NCBI GenBank assembly: GCA_028282865.1 | Contig: JANQHA010000356.1 | Coordinates: 1 to 19,144 of the forward strand | DNA from: Oligoflexales bacterium | GTDB lineage: Bacteria; Bdellovibrionota_B; Oligoflexia; Oligoflexales; CACXFL01 | Length of the DNA: 19,144 bases | Direction: 5' to 3' | In this document: one piece after another, positions 8,022-14,943 of the stretch | Position numbering within the stretch: position 1 is the stretch's first letter | How the letters are laid out: each line of letters starts with the position of its first letter | The notes under the pieces: generated by a model | What the model was told of the DNA's origin: nothing | Database searches by the model: none | Seen by the model: the letters and a program-made list of their open reading frames with translations, nothing else | Translations under genes and position numbers: made by a program

Positions 8022-8906
8022 TTAGGCGGGAAACTTCCAGCGCTTATAGTTCCAACACCACTGTTCAGGATACATTTTTATCATATCCTCAATATTTTGA
8101 GCCATCACCTTAGTCAATTCCTCCTCCGGGAAATTCGATGACTCGGTAACGGTATCGAAAAACACTACTTTGTAGTGCATTGGAGCGATACGTACACAAA
8201 ACGCCGATATAACCGGCGCCCCGGTCTTTGTAGCAATCTGCGCTGGGCCTCTGACAAACTCAGCGTGATGTCCGTAAAACTCTACCGCTGTCCCAACCCT
8301 TCCCTTCGGCTTCTGGTCCATAACAAAACCCAGTGCATTTTTGTCATATTTTAGAGTTTGTAACATGTCCCGCGTAAGTGATTTGGAACCTTGCCAAAGA
8401 ACATCGACCTTAGATCGACCCCTCAGACGTTCTAGTAGTGCTGTTACCCATAGCTGCCGAGCTGGTTTAGCAAGTACAACTAACCTTCTATCTGATAACA
8501 ATTCCGCGGTATATTTCGAAAGCAACTCCCAACTACCAATATGGGCAGTCGTTATCACCAAACCTCGGTCCATCGCAATAGCTCTGCTCAAAACCTCTCG
8601 ATAATCACCTAAGCCATCAATGATGACCTTTTGACCGCCGAATATAACCTTTAGGCTCTCAAAGGCATTTAGAAACTGGAAGTAAACGACCTGATTGGCA
8701 AAGCTTTTTGCAAAAAAACTATGCCTAGGCAAGCCTAGAACTTTATCGATATTTTTAAATAGCTGATTCAGTTCCTTGGCAGCCATTAATCCGTAGCAAC
8801 GAGCCAACAATTTAGCGAGGAAGCTCAGTAACATATTTGGCAAGCAAATAACCACACGAACCATAAACTCGGCAATGCTAATTAAGACAGAACGCCAAAA
8901 ACTCAC
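8022..8906 (-). CDS. LpxL/HtrB-like lysophospholipid acyltransferase
   Basis: This 294-residue protein belongs to the lipid A late acyltransferase family (LpxL/LpxM/LpxP and relatives). The catalytic H-X4-E motif is HIGSWE (His122, Glu127). Other family blocks are FVMDQKPKG (194-202), FVRGPAQIATKTGAPV (217-232) and the C-terminal MYPEQWCWNYKRWK (278-291). A hydrophobic N-terminal segment (about 7-35) anchors it to the inner membrane. It would transfer a fatty acyl chain to a lipid A precursor or related lipid; the exact acceptor cannot be told. The start is GTG at 8906 with GGAG six bases upstream, and it overlaps the lipA stop as GTGA, so translation is coupled. The 80 bases after its stop contain no obvious terminator. 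Confidence 0.9.
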   Translation of the reverse strand: MSFWRSVLISIAEFMVRVVICLPNMLLSFLAKLLARCYGLMAAKELNQLFKNIDKVLGLPRHSFFAKSFANQVVYFQFLNAFESLKVIFGGQKVIIDGLGDYREVLSRAIAMDRGLVITTAHIGSWELLSKYTAELLSDRRLVVLAKPARQLWVTALLERLRGRSKVDVLWQGSKSLTRDMLQTLKYDKNALGFVMDQKPKGRVGTAVEFYGHHAEFVRGPAQIATKTGAPVISAFCVRIAPMHYKVVFFDTVTESSNFPEEELTKVMAQNIEDMIKMYPEQWCWNYKRWKFPA

Positions 8907-9814
8907 GTTGAACTCCGCTCGCCAACAGCTTGCTTATAAAACTCACCCGCCCGGTACGAGCTGCGAACCAATGGCCCAGAAGCAACAGCCTTAAAACCTA
9001 TGCTCCGAGCAAAATCAGCCAATTCGTCAAATTCTTTAGGTGGTACAAAGCGTTTGATAGATAAGTGCCGCTTAGAGGGGCGCAAATACTGACCTATCGT
9101 AATAAAATCCACATCATGATCTCGCATATCCTGCAGTGATTTTTTTACCTCTACTATTTCCTCACCCAGACCAAGCATTAAAGCACTTTTAGTAAGGACC
9201 GGATAATCAGCAAGCTTTTTAACTTTATGAAGCACATCCAAACTTTGTCGGTAGCTGGCGCGGGCGTCACGAACCCTCGGACTCAACCTTTCTACCGTTT
9301 CCAAGTTGTGAGCAAAAACTTCTGGCTGCTCAACTAAGACTGACCGGATATGTGCCTCATTGGCATGAAAATCACCGGTAAGCAGCTCAATCGCGATACC
9401 TGGGCAGGCCTCTCTTACTTCTCGCACCACTTTGCCAAGATGCGCGGCTCCCCCATCAGATAGGTCGTCTCTATCGACCATAGTGATAACGGCATAATTA
9501 ATCCCCATAATGGCAGCGCTTTTGGCTACTTTTGCGGGTTCTTCGGAGTCCAACTGCCCCTCTGGGTTTCCAGTCTTGACATTACAAAATCTGCAAGCCC
9601 TGGTGCAGGTATCACCTAGAACCATAAAGGTCGCCGTTCCATGGTTCCAGCACTCAGATATATTAGGACACTTAGCCTCTTCACAAACGGTAAAGAGGTT
9701 CTTTTCGCGAAGATCTTTCTTAATCTTAAGAAACCGCTCTCCACCTGGAATCTTAGATTTGAGCCAGGCAGGTTTGCCGATATGAAGTTTACGAGTCGAA
9801 TCAGAGGATTGCAT
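8903..9814 (-). CDS. lipA: Lipoyl synthase (radical SAM)
   Basis: This 303-residue protein is lipoyl synthase, which inserts two sulfurs into octanoyl groups on lipoyl domains of 2-oxoacid dehydrogenases and the glycine cleavage system. All ligands are visible. Cys44, Cys49 and Cys55 (CEEAKC...C) bind the auxiliary [4Fe-4S] cluster; Cys70, Cys74 and Cys77 form the radical SAM CX3CX2C motif; and RSSY at 284-287 supplies the C-terminal serine ligand of the auxiliary cluster. Length is normal. AGGTGA upstream of ATG 9814 supports the start. It overlaps the LpxL-like gene by 4 bases. No lipB or lipoylated subunit gene is in the window, so octanoate supply must be encoded elsewhere. Its promoter must lie in the 118-base divergent gap to 9933. 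Confidence 0.97.
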   Translation of the reverse strand: MQSSDSTRKLHIGKPAWLKSKIPGGERFLKIKKDLREKNLFTVCEEAKCPNISECWNHGTATFMVLGDTCTRACRFCNVKTGNPEGQLDSEEPAKVAKSAAIMGINYAVITMVDRDDLSDGGAAHLGKVVREVREACPGIAIELLTGDFHANEAHIRSVLVEQPEVFAHNLETVERLSPRVRDARASYRQSLDVLHKVKKLADYPVLTKSALMLGLGEEIVEVKKSLQDMRDHDVDFITIGQYLRPSKRHLSIKRFVPPKEFDELADFARSIGFKAVASGPLVRSSYRAGEFYKQAVGERSST

Positions 9815-9862
9815 ATTTCACCTAGTAGTTTCCGTTATTACTATGATACTCGGTTTCTGATA

Positions 9863-9879
9863 ATTTTATGCAGTAAAAT
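9863..9879. promoter_or_regulatory. Inverted repeat in the lipA / Rsm22 divergent promoter gap
   Basis: The 118-base gap 9815-9932 separates two divergent genes and must hold both promoters. It contains ATTTTA and TAAAAT as a 6-bp inverted repeat around a five-base centre. This could be a regulator site or a chance palindrome in AT-rich DNA. No confident -35/-10 pair was seen on either strand. Confidence 0.25.
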
Positions 9880-9932
9880 AAAAGCTTTAACCTAACACTG
9901 ATCGTCTATGAAATCCATACTCCCTTGAGCTT

Positions 9933-11120
9933 ATGAAACCAAACCCTAAACCGTCTAACCCCGATGCATTAAAGCTTAGCACCGATCTACTTAAAGGTTG
10001 GCGTAGATCTTTAATTAAATTAGGAAAAGTCCCTAGAGGCTTCAATAAAAAAGCGGCGGCTTCAGATCAAATAATCGATGCGTTGATCCGAGAATCTAGG
10101 TCTGACGTAGCACAGCTTTGGTCAATTTTTAACCAAGAGCGCTCGCAAATCGGCCAGTATCTAAACTCACCCAAAAGAGAGGTCATCGCCTACTTACTAG
10201 GTTTTCATTTACCAAATATTGCACGCTACCAGGCTATGCTGATCCGCAGCCACCAGCGCCACCAGTTGTTCGATGGTTTTAAAAATTTCAGCCATATTCA
10301 CCTAGTGGACCTTGGTTGCGGTACTGGAGCGCTAACCTTAGGGATGTTAGATTTAATCTCGAGGTTTAAGGCCACGCCAAAGTCGGTGACCATTGATCTA
10401 GTCGATAGACAGAAAGAATTTCTGAACTCAGCAAAAGCGATCATTGAAGAAAACTTTTCACACCTACCGAATAAGAGAATTATAACCGGTCGGCTGTTCG
10501 TAAAAGAATACGCCGAGAAGTTACTAGCCCAGGACTTTGACAAATCGTCTTGCATCGTTATTCAACTCGGTTATTTACTAAACGAAATCCAGAGAAATCC
10601 CAAAGAGATGAAAGCGTTGTGTATGATGATCGAACAGCTCATAAAAAAACAGCTAGCTTTCGCGGTTACCTCAATTGACAGCTCAGTGCCGTCCCATGCC
10701 AAATTTATGATGAACTTTCGTGAATTTTGTCGCGATCAAGGCTTGCAGACCGTTTACCCGTGTAACCATAACAACCCATGTCCAATGTTTAAAGACGACC
10801 GTGATTGGTGCTACAGCGAATCAGAGTGGCAGCCCCCCCGTGAGCAATTGGCAATAGACAAGTACTTGGATATTGAGAGGCGCCGTCTGGGCTCGTCTAG
10901 TTACATGTTAGTGAGCCCTCAGCTCTTAGACATAACTTGGATAAAACAGCCCTCACAAGTGATTGTCGGAAGACCCACCGCCCAAAGCAATGGTAAAAGC
11001 CATAAGGTATTTCATTATTTACTATGTTCAAATAAAGCTTTAGAAAAATCTAAGCAGCAACCACACTCCAACAAATACCAGTTGCGTGGTGAATACTTCA
11101 AAGATACTACACGCTGTTAA
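9933..11120 (+). CDS. Rsm22/METTL17-family methyltransferase-like protein with four-cysteine Fe-S motif
   Basis: This 395-residue protein matches the Rsm22 family, bacterial relatives of mitochondrial METTL17/Rsm22, which bind the small ribosomal subunit during assembly. The SAM-binding motif I is VDLGCGTG (125-132). The family's zinc/iron-sulfur site is recognisable: Cys277, Cys283 and Cys293 (C-X5-C-X9-C, ending DWC) and Cys365 near the C-terminus. PREQLAIDKYLDIERR and SSYMLVS around 302-327 also fit. In METTL17 the equivalent four cysteines hold a [4Fe-4S] cluster, so the same is inferred here. It probably assists small-subunit maturation; whether it methylates anything is unknown. The binding site before ATG 9933 is weak (GAG). 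The gene is transcribed alone, divergently from lipA, and is followed by intergenic repeats. Confidence 0.83.
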   Translation: MKPNPKPSNPDALKLSTDLLKGWRRSLIKLGKVPRGFNKKAAASDQIIDALIRESRSDVAQLWSIFNQERSQIGQYLNSPKREVIAYLLGFHLPNIARYQAMLIRSHQRHQLFDGFKNFSHIHLVDLGCGTGALTLGMLDLISRFKATPKSVTIDLVDRQKEFLNSAKAIIEENFSHLPNKRIITGRLFVKEYAEKLLAQDFDKSSCIVIQLGYLLNEIQRNPKEMKALCMMIEQLIKKQLAFAVTSIDSSVPSHAKFMMNFREFCRDQGLQTVYPCNHNNPCPMFKDDRDWCYSESEWQPPREQLAIDKYLDIERRRLGSSSYMLVSPQLLDITWIKQPSQVIVGRPTAQSNGKSHKVFHYLLCSNKALEKSKQQPHSNKYQLRGEYFKDTTRC

Positions 11121-11138
11121 ACTTCTCAGACCAGACCA

Positions 11139-11269
11139 CAGAGAAAAGTGCGACGATGACATTACCTAAATTTATACGATTTATGTCATTCCCAGCAGCA
11201 CAAGCTGCGTTGGGAATCTTTTGGAACCACCTAAGATCCCCGACGCTCACTAAGGTTCGCTGGGGATGA
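11139..11269. repeat. Composite hairpin intergenic repeat, copy 1
   Basis: First of two nearly identical copies in the 334-base gap 11121-11454, which holds no gene. It contains three inverted repeats in a row: ATGACAT/ATGTCAT (11156-11162, 11183-11189); a long hairpin ATTCCCA-GCAGC/GCTGC-GT-TGGGAAT (11188-11217) with loop ACAA; and ATCCCC/GGGGAT (11236-11241, 11262-11267). The second hairpin is followed by TCTTTT and could weakly terminate rightward transcription. It resembles in style the small dispersed palindromic elements of other proteobacteria, but I cannot assign a named family. Confidence 0.88.
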
Positions 11270-11281
11270 CAAGCAAGGCCG

Positions 11282-11411
11282 CAGAGAAAAATGCCACGAT
11301 GACATTACTTAAATTTGTACGATTTATGTCATTCCCAGCAGCGCAGCTGCGTTGGGAATCTTTTGGAACTACCTAAGATCCCCGACGCTCACTAAGGTTC
11401 GCTGGGGATGA
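11282..11411. repeat. Composite hairpin intergenic repeat, copy 2
   Basis: Second copy, in direct orientation 143 bases after copy 1, with a 12-base spacer between them. I count about seven differences over 130 positions. All three inverted repeats are kept. The main differences inside the long hairpin fall in its loop (GCA instead of ACAA), while both stem arms are unchanged, as expected if the folded structure matters. Confidence 0.88.
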
Positions 11412-11454
11412 TTGGGTTTCGCATTGGGAAGGTACTTCTAACGCGGGCAGTTAG

Positions 11455-12189
11455 TTATTGTCCAAGAGTTTGAGTGGAGTTACCTATACACCCAACAGTG
11501 CCACCTAAGATCCCACCCAAGATATTACCTGATAAAATACCAGATAGGCCGCCACTGGCAAAACCGTTCAAACAGCCGGTCATACCGGAGTTTGCACCAA
11601 GCTTCTGGTTGGGCATTTGAGAAAACGTTGGGTCTGTATAAGAATTGGGATCGCCCAGTCCTATCACCCACGGGATCGAAGCAGGTTGCTCGTATTTTCC
11701 AAGGCCTTTCTGATCCAAGTTACTGCACTTTGCCTTGTTCTGGGGATTATTCCGGTAGTCAAACTGACAACGGCTGACATCTCGTAACACGACTTGAATC
11801 GGTTGCGTTTGAGTACTCTGGATTGGCTCCATCACACCCTGACCATATTGAACTGTGATACTTAGGCTATTTTGACCAATAAACTCGCCTCCACGGGGCG
11901 GGTTATATGCTTTCATTTGGATGTTTCTCTTGCTGCCGCCCTGACTAAACCCTCTGATGGTCCACGGGACCATATTGTCAAGAGTTCCGTACAAGGCACC
12001 ATTACGAATCGGGTCTGCAGTGATGATCAAAGGCACTGGCTCGCAGGTTGTATTGTCACAGGGGACTTCCACAATCGTACCATCAGCGGTCAAGCTATTG
12101 TTAGTAGGAACTGGTTTGGCATCTCGACCACAAGCCACTAGCACAGTTAACCCCGCGGCGATCGACAGTTTTGTTAATAGCTTACTCAT
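11455..12189 (-). CDS. Lipoprotein with C-terminal glycine zipper
   Basis: This 244-residue protein has a lipoprotein signal peptide with lipobox LVAC (Cys20). The following GRDAKPVP lacks Asp at +2, which fits outer-membrane sorting under the E. coli rule; whether this host follows that rule is unknown. The middle (about 40-200) is polar with no family I recognise. Residues 205-233 form a strict glycine zipper: eight glycines at exactly four-residue spacing with small or aliphatic residues between, bounded by Cys206 and Cys234. Such zippers pack into membranes in several outer-membrane lipoproteins. ATG 12189 is chosen because AGGGA lies about six bases upstream; a TTG directly before it has no advantage. 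It is probably separately transcribed, as 189 bases with two inverted repeats separate it from the module-family genes. Confidence 0.8.
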   Translation of the reverse strand: MSKLLTKLSIAAGLTVLVACGRDAKPVPTNNSLTADGTIVEVPCDNTTCEPVPLIITADPIRNGALYGTLDNMVPWTIRGFSQGGSKRNIQMKAYNPPRGGEFIGQNSLSITVQYGQGVMEPIQSTQTQPIQVVLRDVSRCQFDYRNNPQNKAKCSNLDQKGLGKYEQPASIPWVIGLGDPNSYTDPTFSQMPNQKLGANSGMTGCLNGFASGGLSGILSGNILGGILGGTVGCIGNSTQTLGQ

Positions 12190-12276
12190 CAAACTTCCCT
12201 AAATAGCTCGAAAACTCCTAGGTATCTTATCGGTTTTTAAGTCAAAGGCTTTAAATATCGGTAATAATAGCGATTT

Positions 12277-12299
12277 TAACTAATATTTTCAATTAGTTA
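12277..12299. promoter_or_regulatory. 8-bp perfect inverted repeat upstream of the glycine-zipper lipoprotein
   Basis: TAACTAAT and ATTAGTTA face each other across seven bases, about 90 bases upstream of the lipoprotein start at 12189. The symmetry and position suit an operator, but neither side has a T run, so it is not a terminator. The function is not known. Confidence 0.35.
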
Positions 12300-12338
12300 T
12301 AAGGTGTATTTATTTAAGCTATGATGGGAGTCTTTCTA

Positions 12339-12357
12339 AGCTTTTAGAGCAAAAGCT
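12339..12357. other. Small hairpin after the last module-family gene
   Basis: AGCTTTT, five bases, then AAAAGCT form a 7-bp stem 25 bases beyond the stop of the gene ending at 12382. No T run follows on the leftward strand, so it is at best an atypical terminator or an RNA-stabilising hairpin. Confidence 0.3.
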
Positions 12358-12381
12358 ACCAGTTTCAATGCCGTAAAAATA

Positions 12382-13116
12382 TCATTTAAACTTTAGTAAA
12401 CAAGCCGACGTGAAATACCTAACAAGCTTCTTTATCTTGCCAACTCTACTTTTAGCAAAAGCCTCTTTAATAACTCGAGCAAGCTCTATAGATACAGTTC
12501 CATCTACTAATATTAGGTTTTCCAAATCTGAAGAACCTGAGTTGAAGCTAGCTTTTAGGAGCTCTTTATTATTCATTAGAAGATACTCTGAATAAGAGCC
12601 TACATCGTTATTATTGATTAGCCCTATCAAATACTTGGTGCGCTCAACCGAGCCATCCTTAGCGGCTTTCACAAGCGCAGACTGATACTCAGCCCGATTA
12701 GTTTCACGCGCACGATGAGTATAGATATAATAATGCATCGTCTCTAAACTTGAGAACCAAGATAGCGGCACCCGAATACCTAGGTCATACAGCTTTCCAA
12801 TTATAACTGCCGAGTCATAGGAGGTTAGATTGCTATCCTTCTGTCGTTCAATGAGTGTTAATAGCATTAGAGAAGCACGTTCCTGAATCTCAGGACTTTG
12901 CCTGTCACCTTCTAGAAGCTGGTTCCAGTGGGCCAGGAAAACAGTCCACTCAGAAAACTTGCATAATGCATGGGCCCGCAATGTAAACGGCCTAGTATAT
13001 TTTTTAAATCTTTCTACTGAAACGAGAGGGTACTCTTTCGGCTCGTCATCAGAAAAGGCATCCCCCGAAAGATTAAGAGCGAACATCACAAATAAATAAA
13101 AAAACATGCCTCTCAT
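12382..13116 (-). CDS. Exported ankyrin-like module protein (single module)
   Basis: This 244-residue protein has a signal peptide (residues 1-22, cleavage near DAFS) and one copy of the module shared with its three upstream neighbours. Landmarks are GIRVPL (113-118), a tyrosine pair (YYIY, 129-132), AEYQSALVKAAKDGSVERTK (142-161) and GSYSEYLLMNNKEL (173-186). The AAKDG...YLIGL stretch reads like a degenerate ankyrin repeat. It is most similar to the N-terminal module of the next gene upstream. It would be periplasmic, or exported further; no enzyme motif is visible. AGGAG lies about nine bases before ATG 13116. The gap to the upstream stop is 30 bases, so it is the last gene of a four-gene unit. 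Its C-terminal part is diverged and lacks the family's cysteine-aromatic tail. Confidence 0.8.
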   Translation of the reverse strand: MRGMFFYLFVMFALNLSGDAFSDDEPKEYPLVSVERFKKYTRPFTLRAHALCKFSEWTVFLAHWNQLLEGDRQSPEIQERASLMLLTLIERQKDSNLTSYDSAVIIGKLYDLGIRVPLSWFSSLETMHYYIYTHRARETNRAEYQSALVKAAKDGSVERTKYLIGLINNNDVGSYSEYLLMNNKELLKASFNSGSSDLENLILVDGTVSIELARVIKEAFAKSRVGKIKKLVRYFTSACLLKFK

Positions 13117-13146
13117 TTTAACCCTCTCCTTTAGAAAACGGAGTTA

Positions 13147-14472
13147 TCATTTAGATATTGTTTTTACGACAGATAACGAGAATCGGTGAAATAAGCCCAC
13201 ACACCAAGTTGGAATTTTTGATTTTTTTGCTTCATCCAGGTAGGCCCGTTCCATCTCATCATATAGTTCCCGTTCATCGCGAGTTCCATTACGCCCAAAA
13301 TTTACATATGCTGCTAGCATATTTTTGCCACTAGGAGCAACACCCGCCGCCAATGCCTGCCTAATAAACGAGATATCATTGCTTCTAAAAATAGCATTCT
13401 GAAGTTTTCCTCCGTCCATCTTTAAATAGTGGGAGAAGGGTTTGCCGCCGTGCCTTTCGGCTAGTTGAATAAAAAATTCCGGTCCAACATCAATATACTT
13501 TCTATTTGCTATCAGTAGAAAGATTTCTAAATACTCTTCATCACTCACATAGTGACCGCCAAGTTCGTCCATATAGTATGCGATGGATGCCTCGCGTCTG
13601 AATAACTTAAGAGGCACCCTGATAGCCAGACGGTGATACAAATGATGGGCGTTTTCCTGTGCATCACCCTTATCTTGAATAGCATCAGTTATAACAATTC
13701 TCACTGCATTGGCTAATTCTTTCGATGCTTGCAGTCTAACCGATTCGTCTTGCTTCTCGGTGCTAGTAAGGTCATTCCACAAGCTTTCAAAAGCCTGCGC
13801 CTCTGGAGCATAAAAAGAGGCTCTTAGTCGCTTATTTCTATCTAGAAAGTTTTGTATTCTAGTAGCGGCACCATAGCTCCTGGGTTTAGTCAATAATTTA
13901 AATAACTCACCATCATTCATATTGAGATATCTAGAGTAAGAACCCTTATCATCACTCTCAACCAAGTCGATAAGATCATTTACTATCTCTAAGTTATTAT
14001 CTTTAGCGGCATTTATAAAGGCCTCATGATATTCCGCTTGTTCAACTTCATTAGCACTACCTAAAGTATAAAGATAAAAATTAAGAGGCTTTATGCCGAA
14101 AAAATTTGCTAGCCTCACCCTCACTCCGACTACCTGGTAAAGCCATTTCATTAGCTGTGGGAGCGATCCATATTCGTCATGTGTAAGGCAATAATACCCG
14201 ATGGTGGCAGCTAAGATCTGAGACAGGCGAGTTTTTACAGCCTCACTCTCTCTATCTCGCCAAGAAAGCCGGTTGTAAAAAGTCTTAAGTTCTATAGTAG
14301 TGTTTAAACTTAATAGCTCCTTCGACACTGCAACATATCTACCGGTTCCCCTAAGAAAATCCTCAACAGAATATGATGTTAGCTCATTAGCATCAGAAGC
14401 ATTTTCCTGAGCAAAGCCATAACTCAAAGGCAAGCTCAACAACAACATAAAAGAAAAAAATAAGGCTTTCAT
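13147..14472 (-). CDS. Exported ankyrin-like module protein (two modules)
   Basis: This 441-residue protein has a signal peptide ending around YGFA-Q (21-22) and two copies of the shared module. The N-terminal copy shows GVRVRL (116-121), EYHEAFINAAKD (147-158) and GSYSRYLNMNDGEL (177-190). The C-terminal copy shows AIRVPL (283-288), YYMDELGGH (299-307), FSHYLKMDGGKL (346-357) and AGVAPS (376-381). The first copy resembles the downstream single-module protein; the second resembles the protein encoded at 14944-15852, including the ending with a WC pair. It therefore looks like a fusion or internal duplication. No catalytic motif is visible. ATG 14472 is chosen over 14502 because AGGAA lies about ten bases upstream and the signal peptide begins there. 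The gap to the upstream stop is 23 bases. Confidence 0.82.
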   Translation of the reverse strand: MKALFFSFMLLLSLPLSYGFAQENASDANELTSYSVEDFLRGTGRYVAVSKELLSLNTTIELKTFYNRLSWRDRESEAVKTRLSQILAATIGYYCLTHDEYGSLPQLMKWLYQVVGVRVRLANFFGIKPLNFYLYTLGSANEVEQAEYHEAFINAAKDNNLEIVNDLIDLVESDDKGSYSRYLNMNDGELFKLLTKPRSYGAATRIQNFLDRNKRLRASFYAPEAQAFESLWNDLTSTEKQDESVRLQASKELANAVRIVITDAIQDKGDAQENAHHLYHRLAIRVPLKLFRREASIAYYMDELGGHYVSDEEYLEIFLLIANRKYIDVGPEFFIQLAERHGGKPFSHYLKMDGGKLQNAIFRSNDISFIRQALAAGVAPSGKNMLAAYVNFGRNGTRDERELYDEMERAYLDEAKKSKIPTWCVGLFHRFSLSVVKTISK

Positions 14473-14495
14473 AATAAAATAATTCCTACAAAGTT

Positions 14496-14900
14496 TTACC
14501 AAGCAAATGCATCCACCAAGCTTTCCTTACCTGTTAAATACATGTTTCGAAAAGCACGTCCACAGCCGCGAAGAAAATCTGGGGATCTCTTTAAGTAAGC
14601 CTGTTTAACAAGTTTATACGAACCGTTATTACCAAATTTTTTATAAAAAGCTACTACCTCTGAATGAGTCGGAACCATCCCTGTGTTCAACATAGCCTCC
14701 ACAGCCTCAGGATTACCTGATAGAAGTTGCTCAGATCGAATATTTAAGTGCATGGGAGTTATGCAGGCTGCACAAAATTCGGCGAAGGCTATATCTTCCC
14801 CCGGAGGTGTCGCCAAGACCTTTCGGTAAGCATTGCTTTGAGCAGCGCTAAGGTTTGTTAAGCAAATACCCAGCGCTATAATGATATTCGAAGCTCTCAT
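14496..14900 (-). CDS. Exported small protein carrying the C-terminal half of the module
   Basis: This 134-residue protein has its own signal peptide (1-20, ending SAA-QS) and then only the C-terminal part of the shared module: LNIRSEQLLSGNPEAVEAML (52-71), TGMVP (73-77) and FYKKFGNNGS (85-94). These align with the RSND...ALAAGVAPS...FGRNG part of the neighbouring two-module protein. The IRVPL and DELGGH landmarks are absent. LVKQAYLK then matches the family's terminal helix. ATG 14900 is chosen because GAAGGGAAGG lies just upstream and a signal peptide follows; a longer reading to 15029 would run into the upstream gene and bury the signal peptide. It lies third from the end of the four-gene unit, with 43 bases to the upstream stop. 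It may be a minimal member or a truncated paralogue kept in use. Confidence 0.75.
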   Translation of the reverse strand: MRASNIIIALGICLTNLSAAQSNAYRKVLATPPGEDIAFAEFCAACITPMHLNIRSEQLLSGNPEAVEAMLNTGMVPTHSEVVAFYKKFGNNGSYKLVKQAYLKRSPDFLRGCGRAFRNMYLTGKESLVDAFAW

Positions 14901-14943
14901 AGAAACCTTCCCTTCTATATGCCAAGACCTGCCACCAATGCTA

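Noticed and set aside
11139..11411. Tandem repeats considered as a CRISPR array.
   Set aside because: There are only two units of about 130 bases with a 12-base spacer, and the units themselves contain the palindromes. No cas gene is present.
12410..12595. A + strand open frame of 61 codons opposite the last module-family gene.
   Set aside because: It is antisense to a gene with clear paralogues and has no recognisable product.
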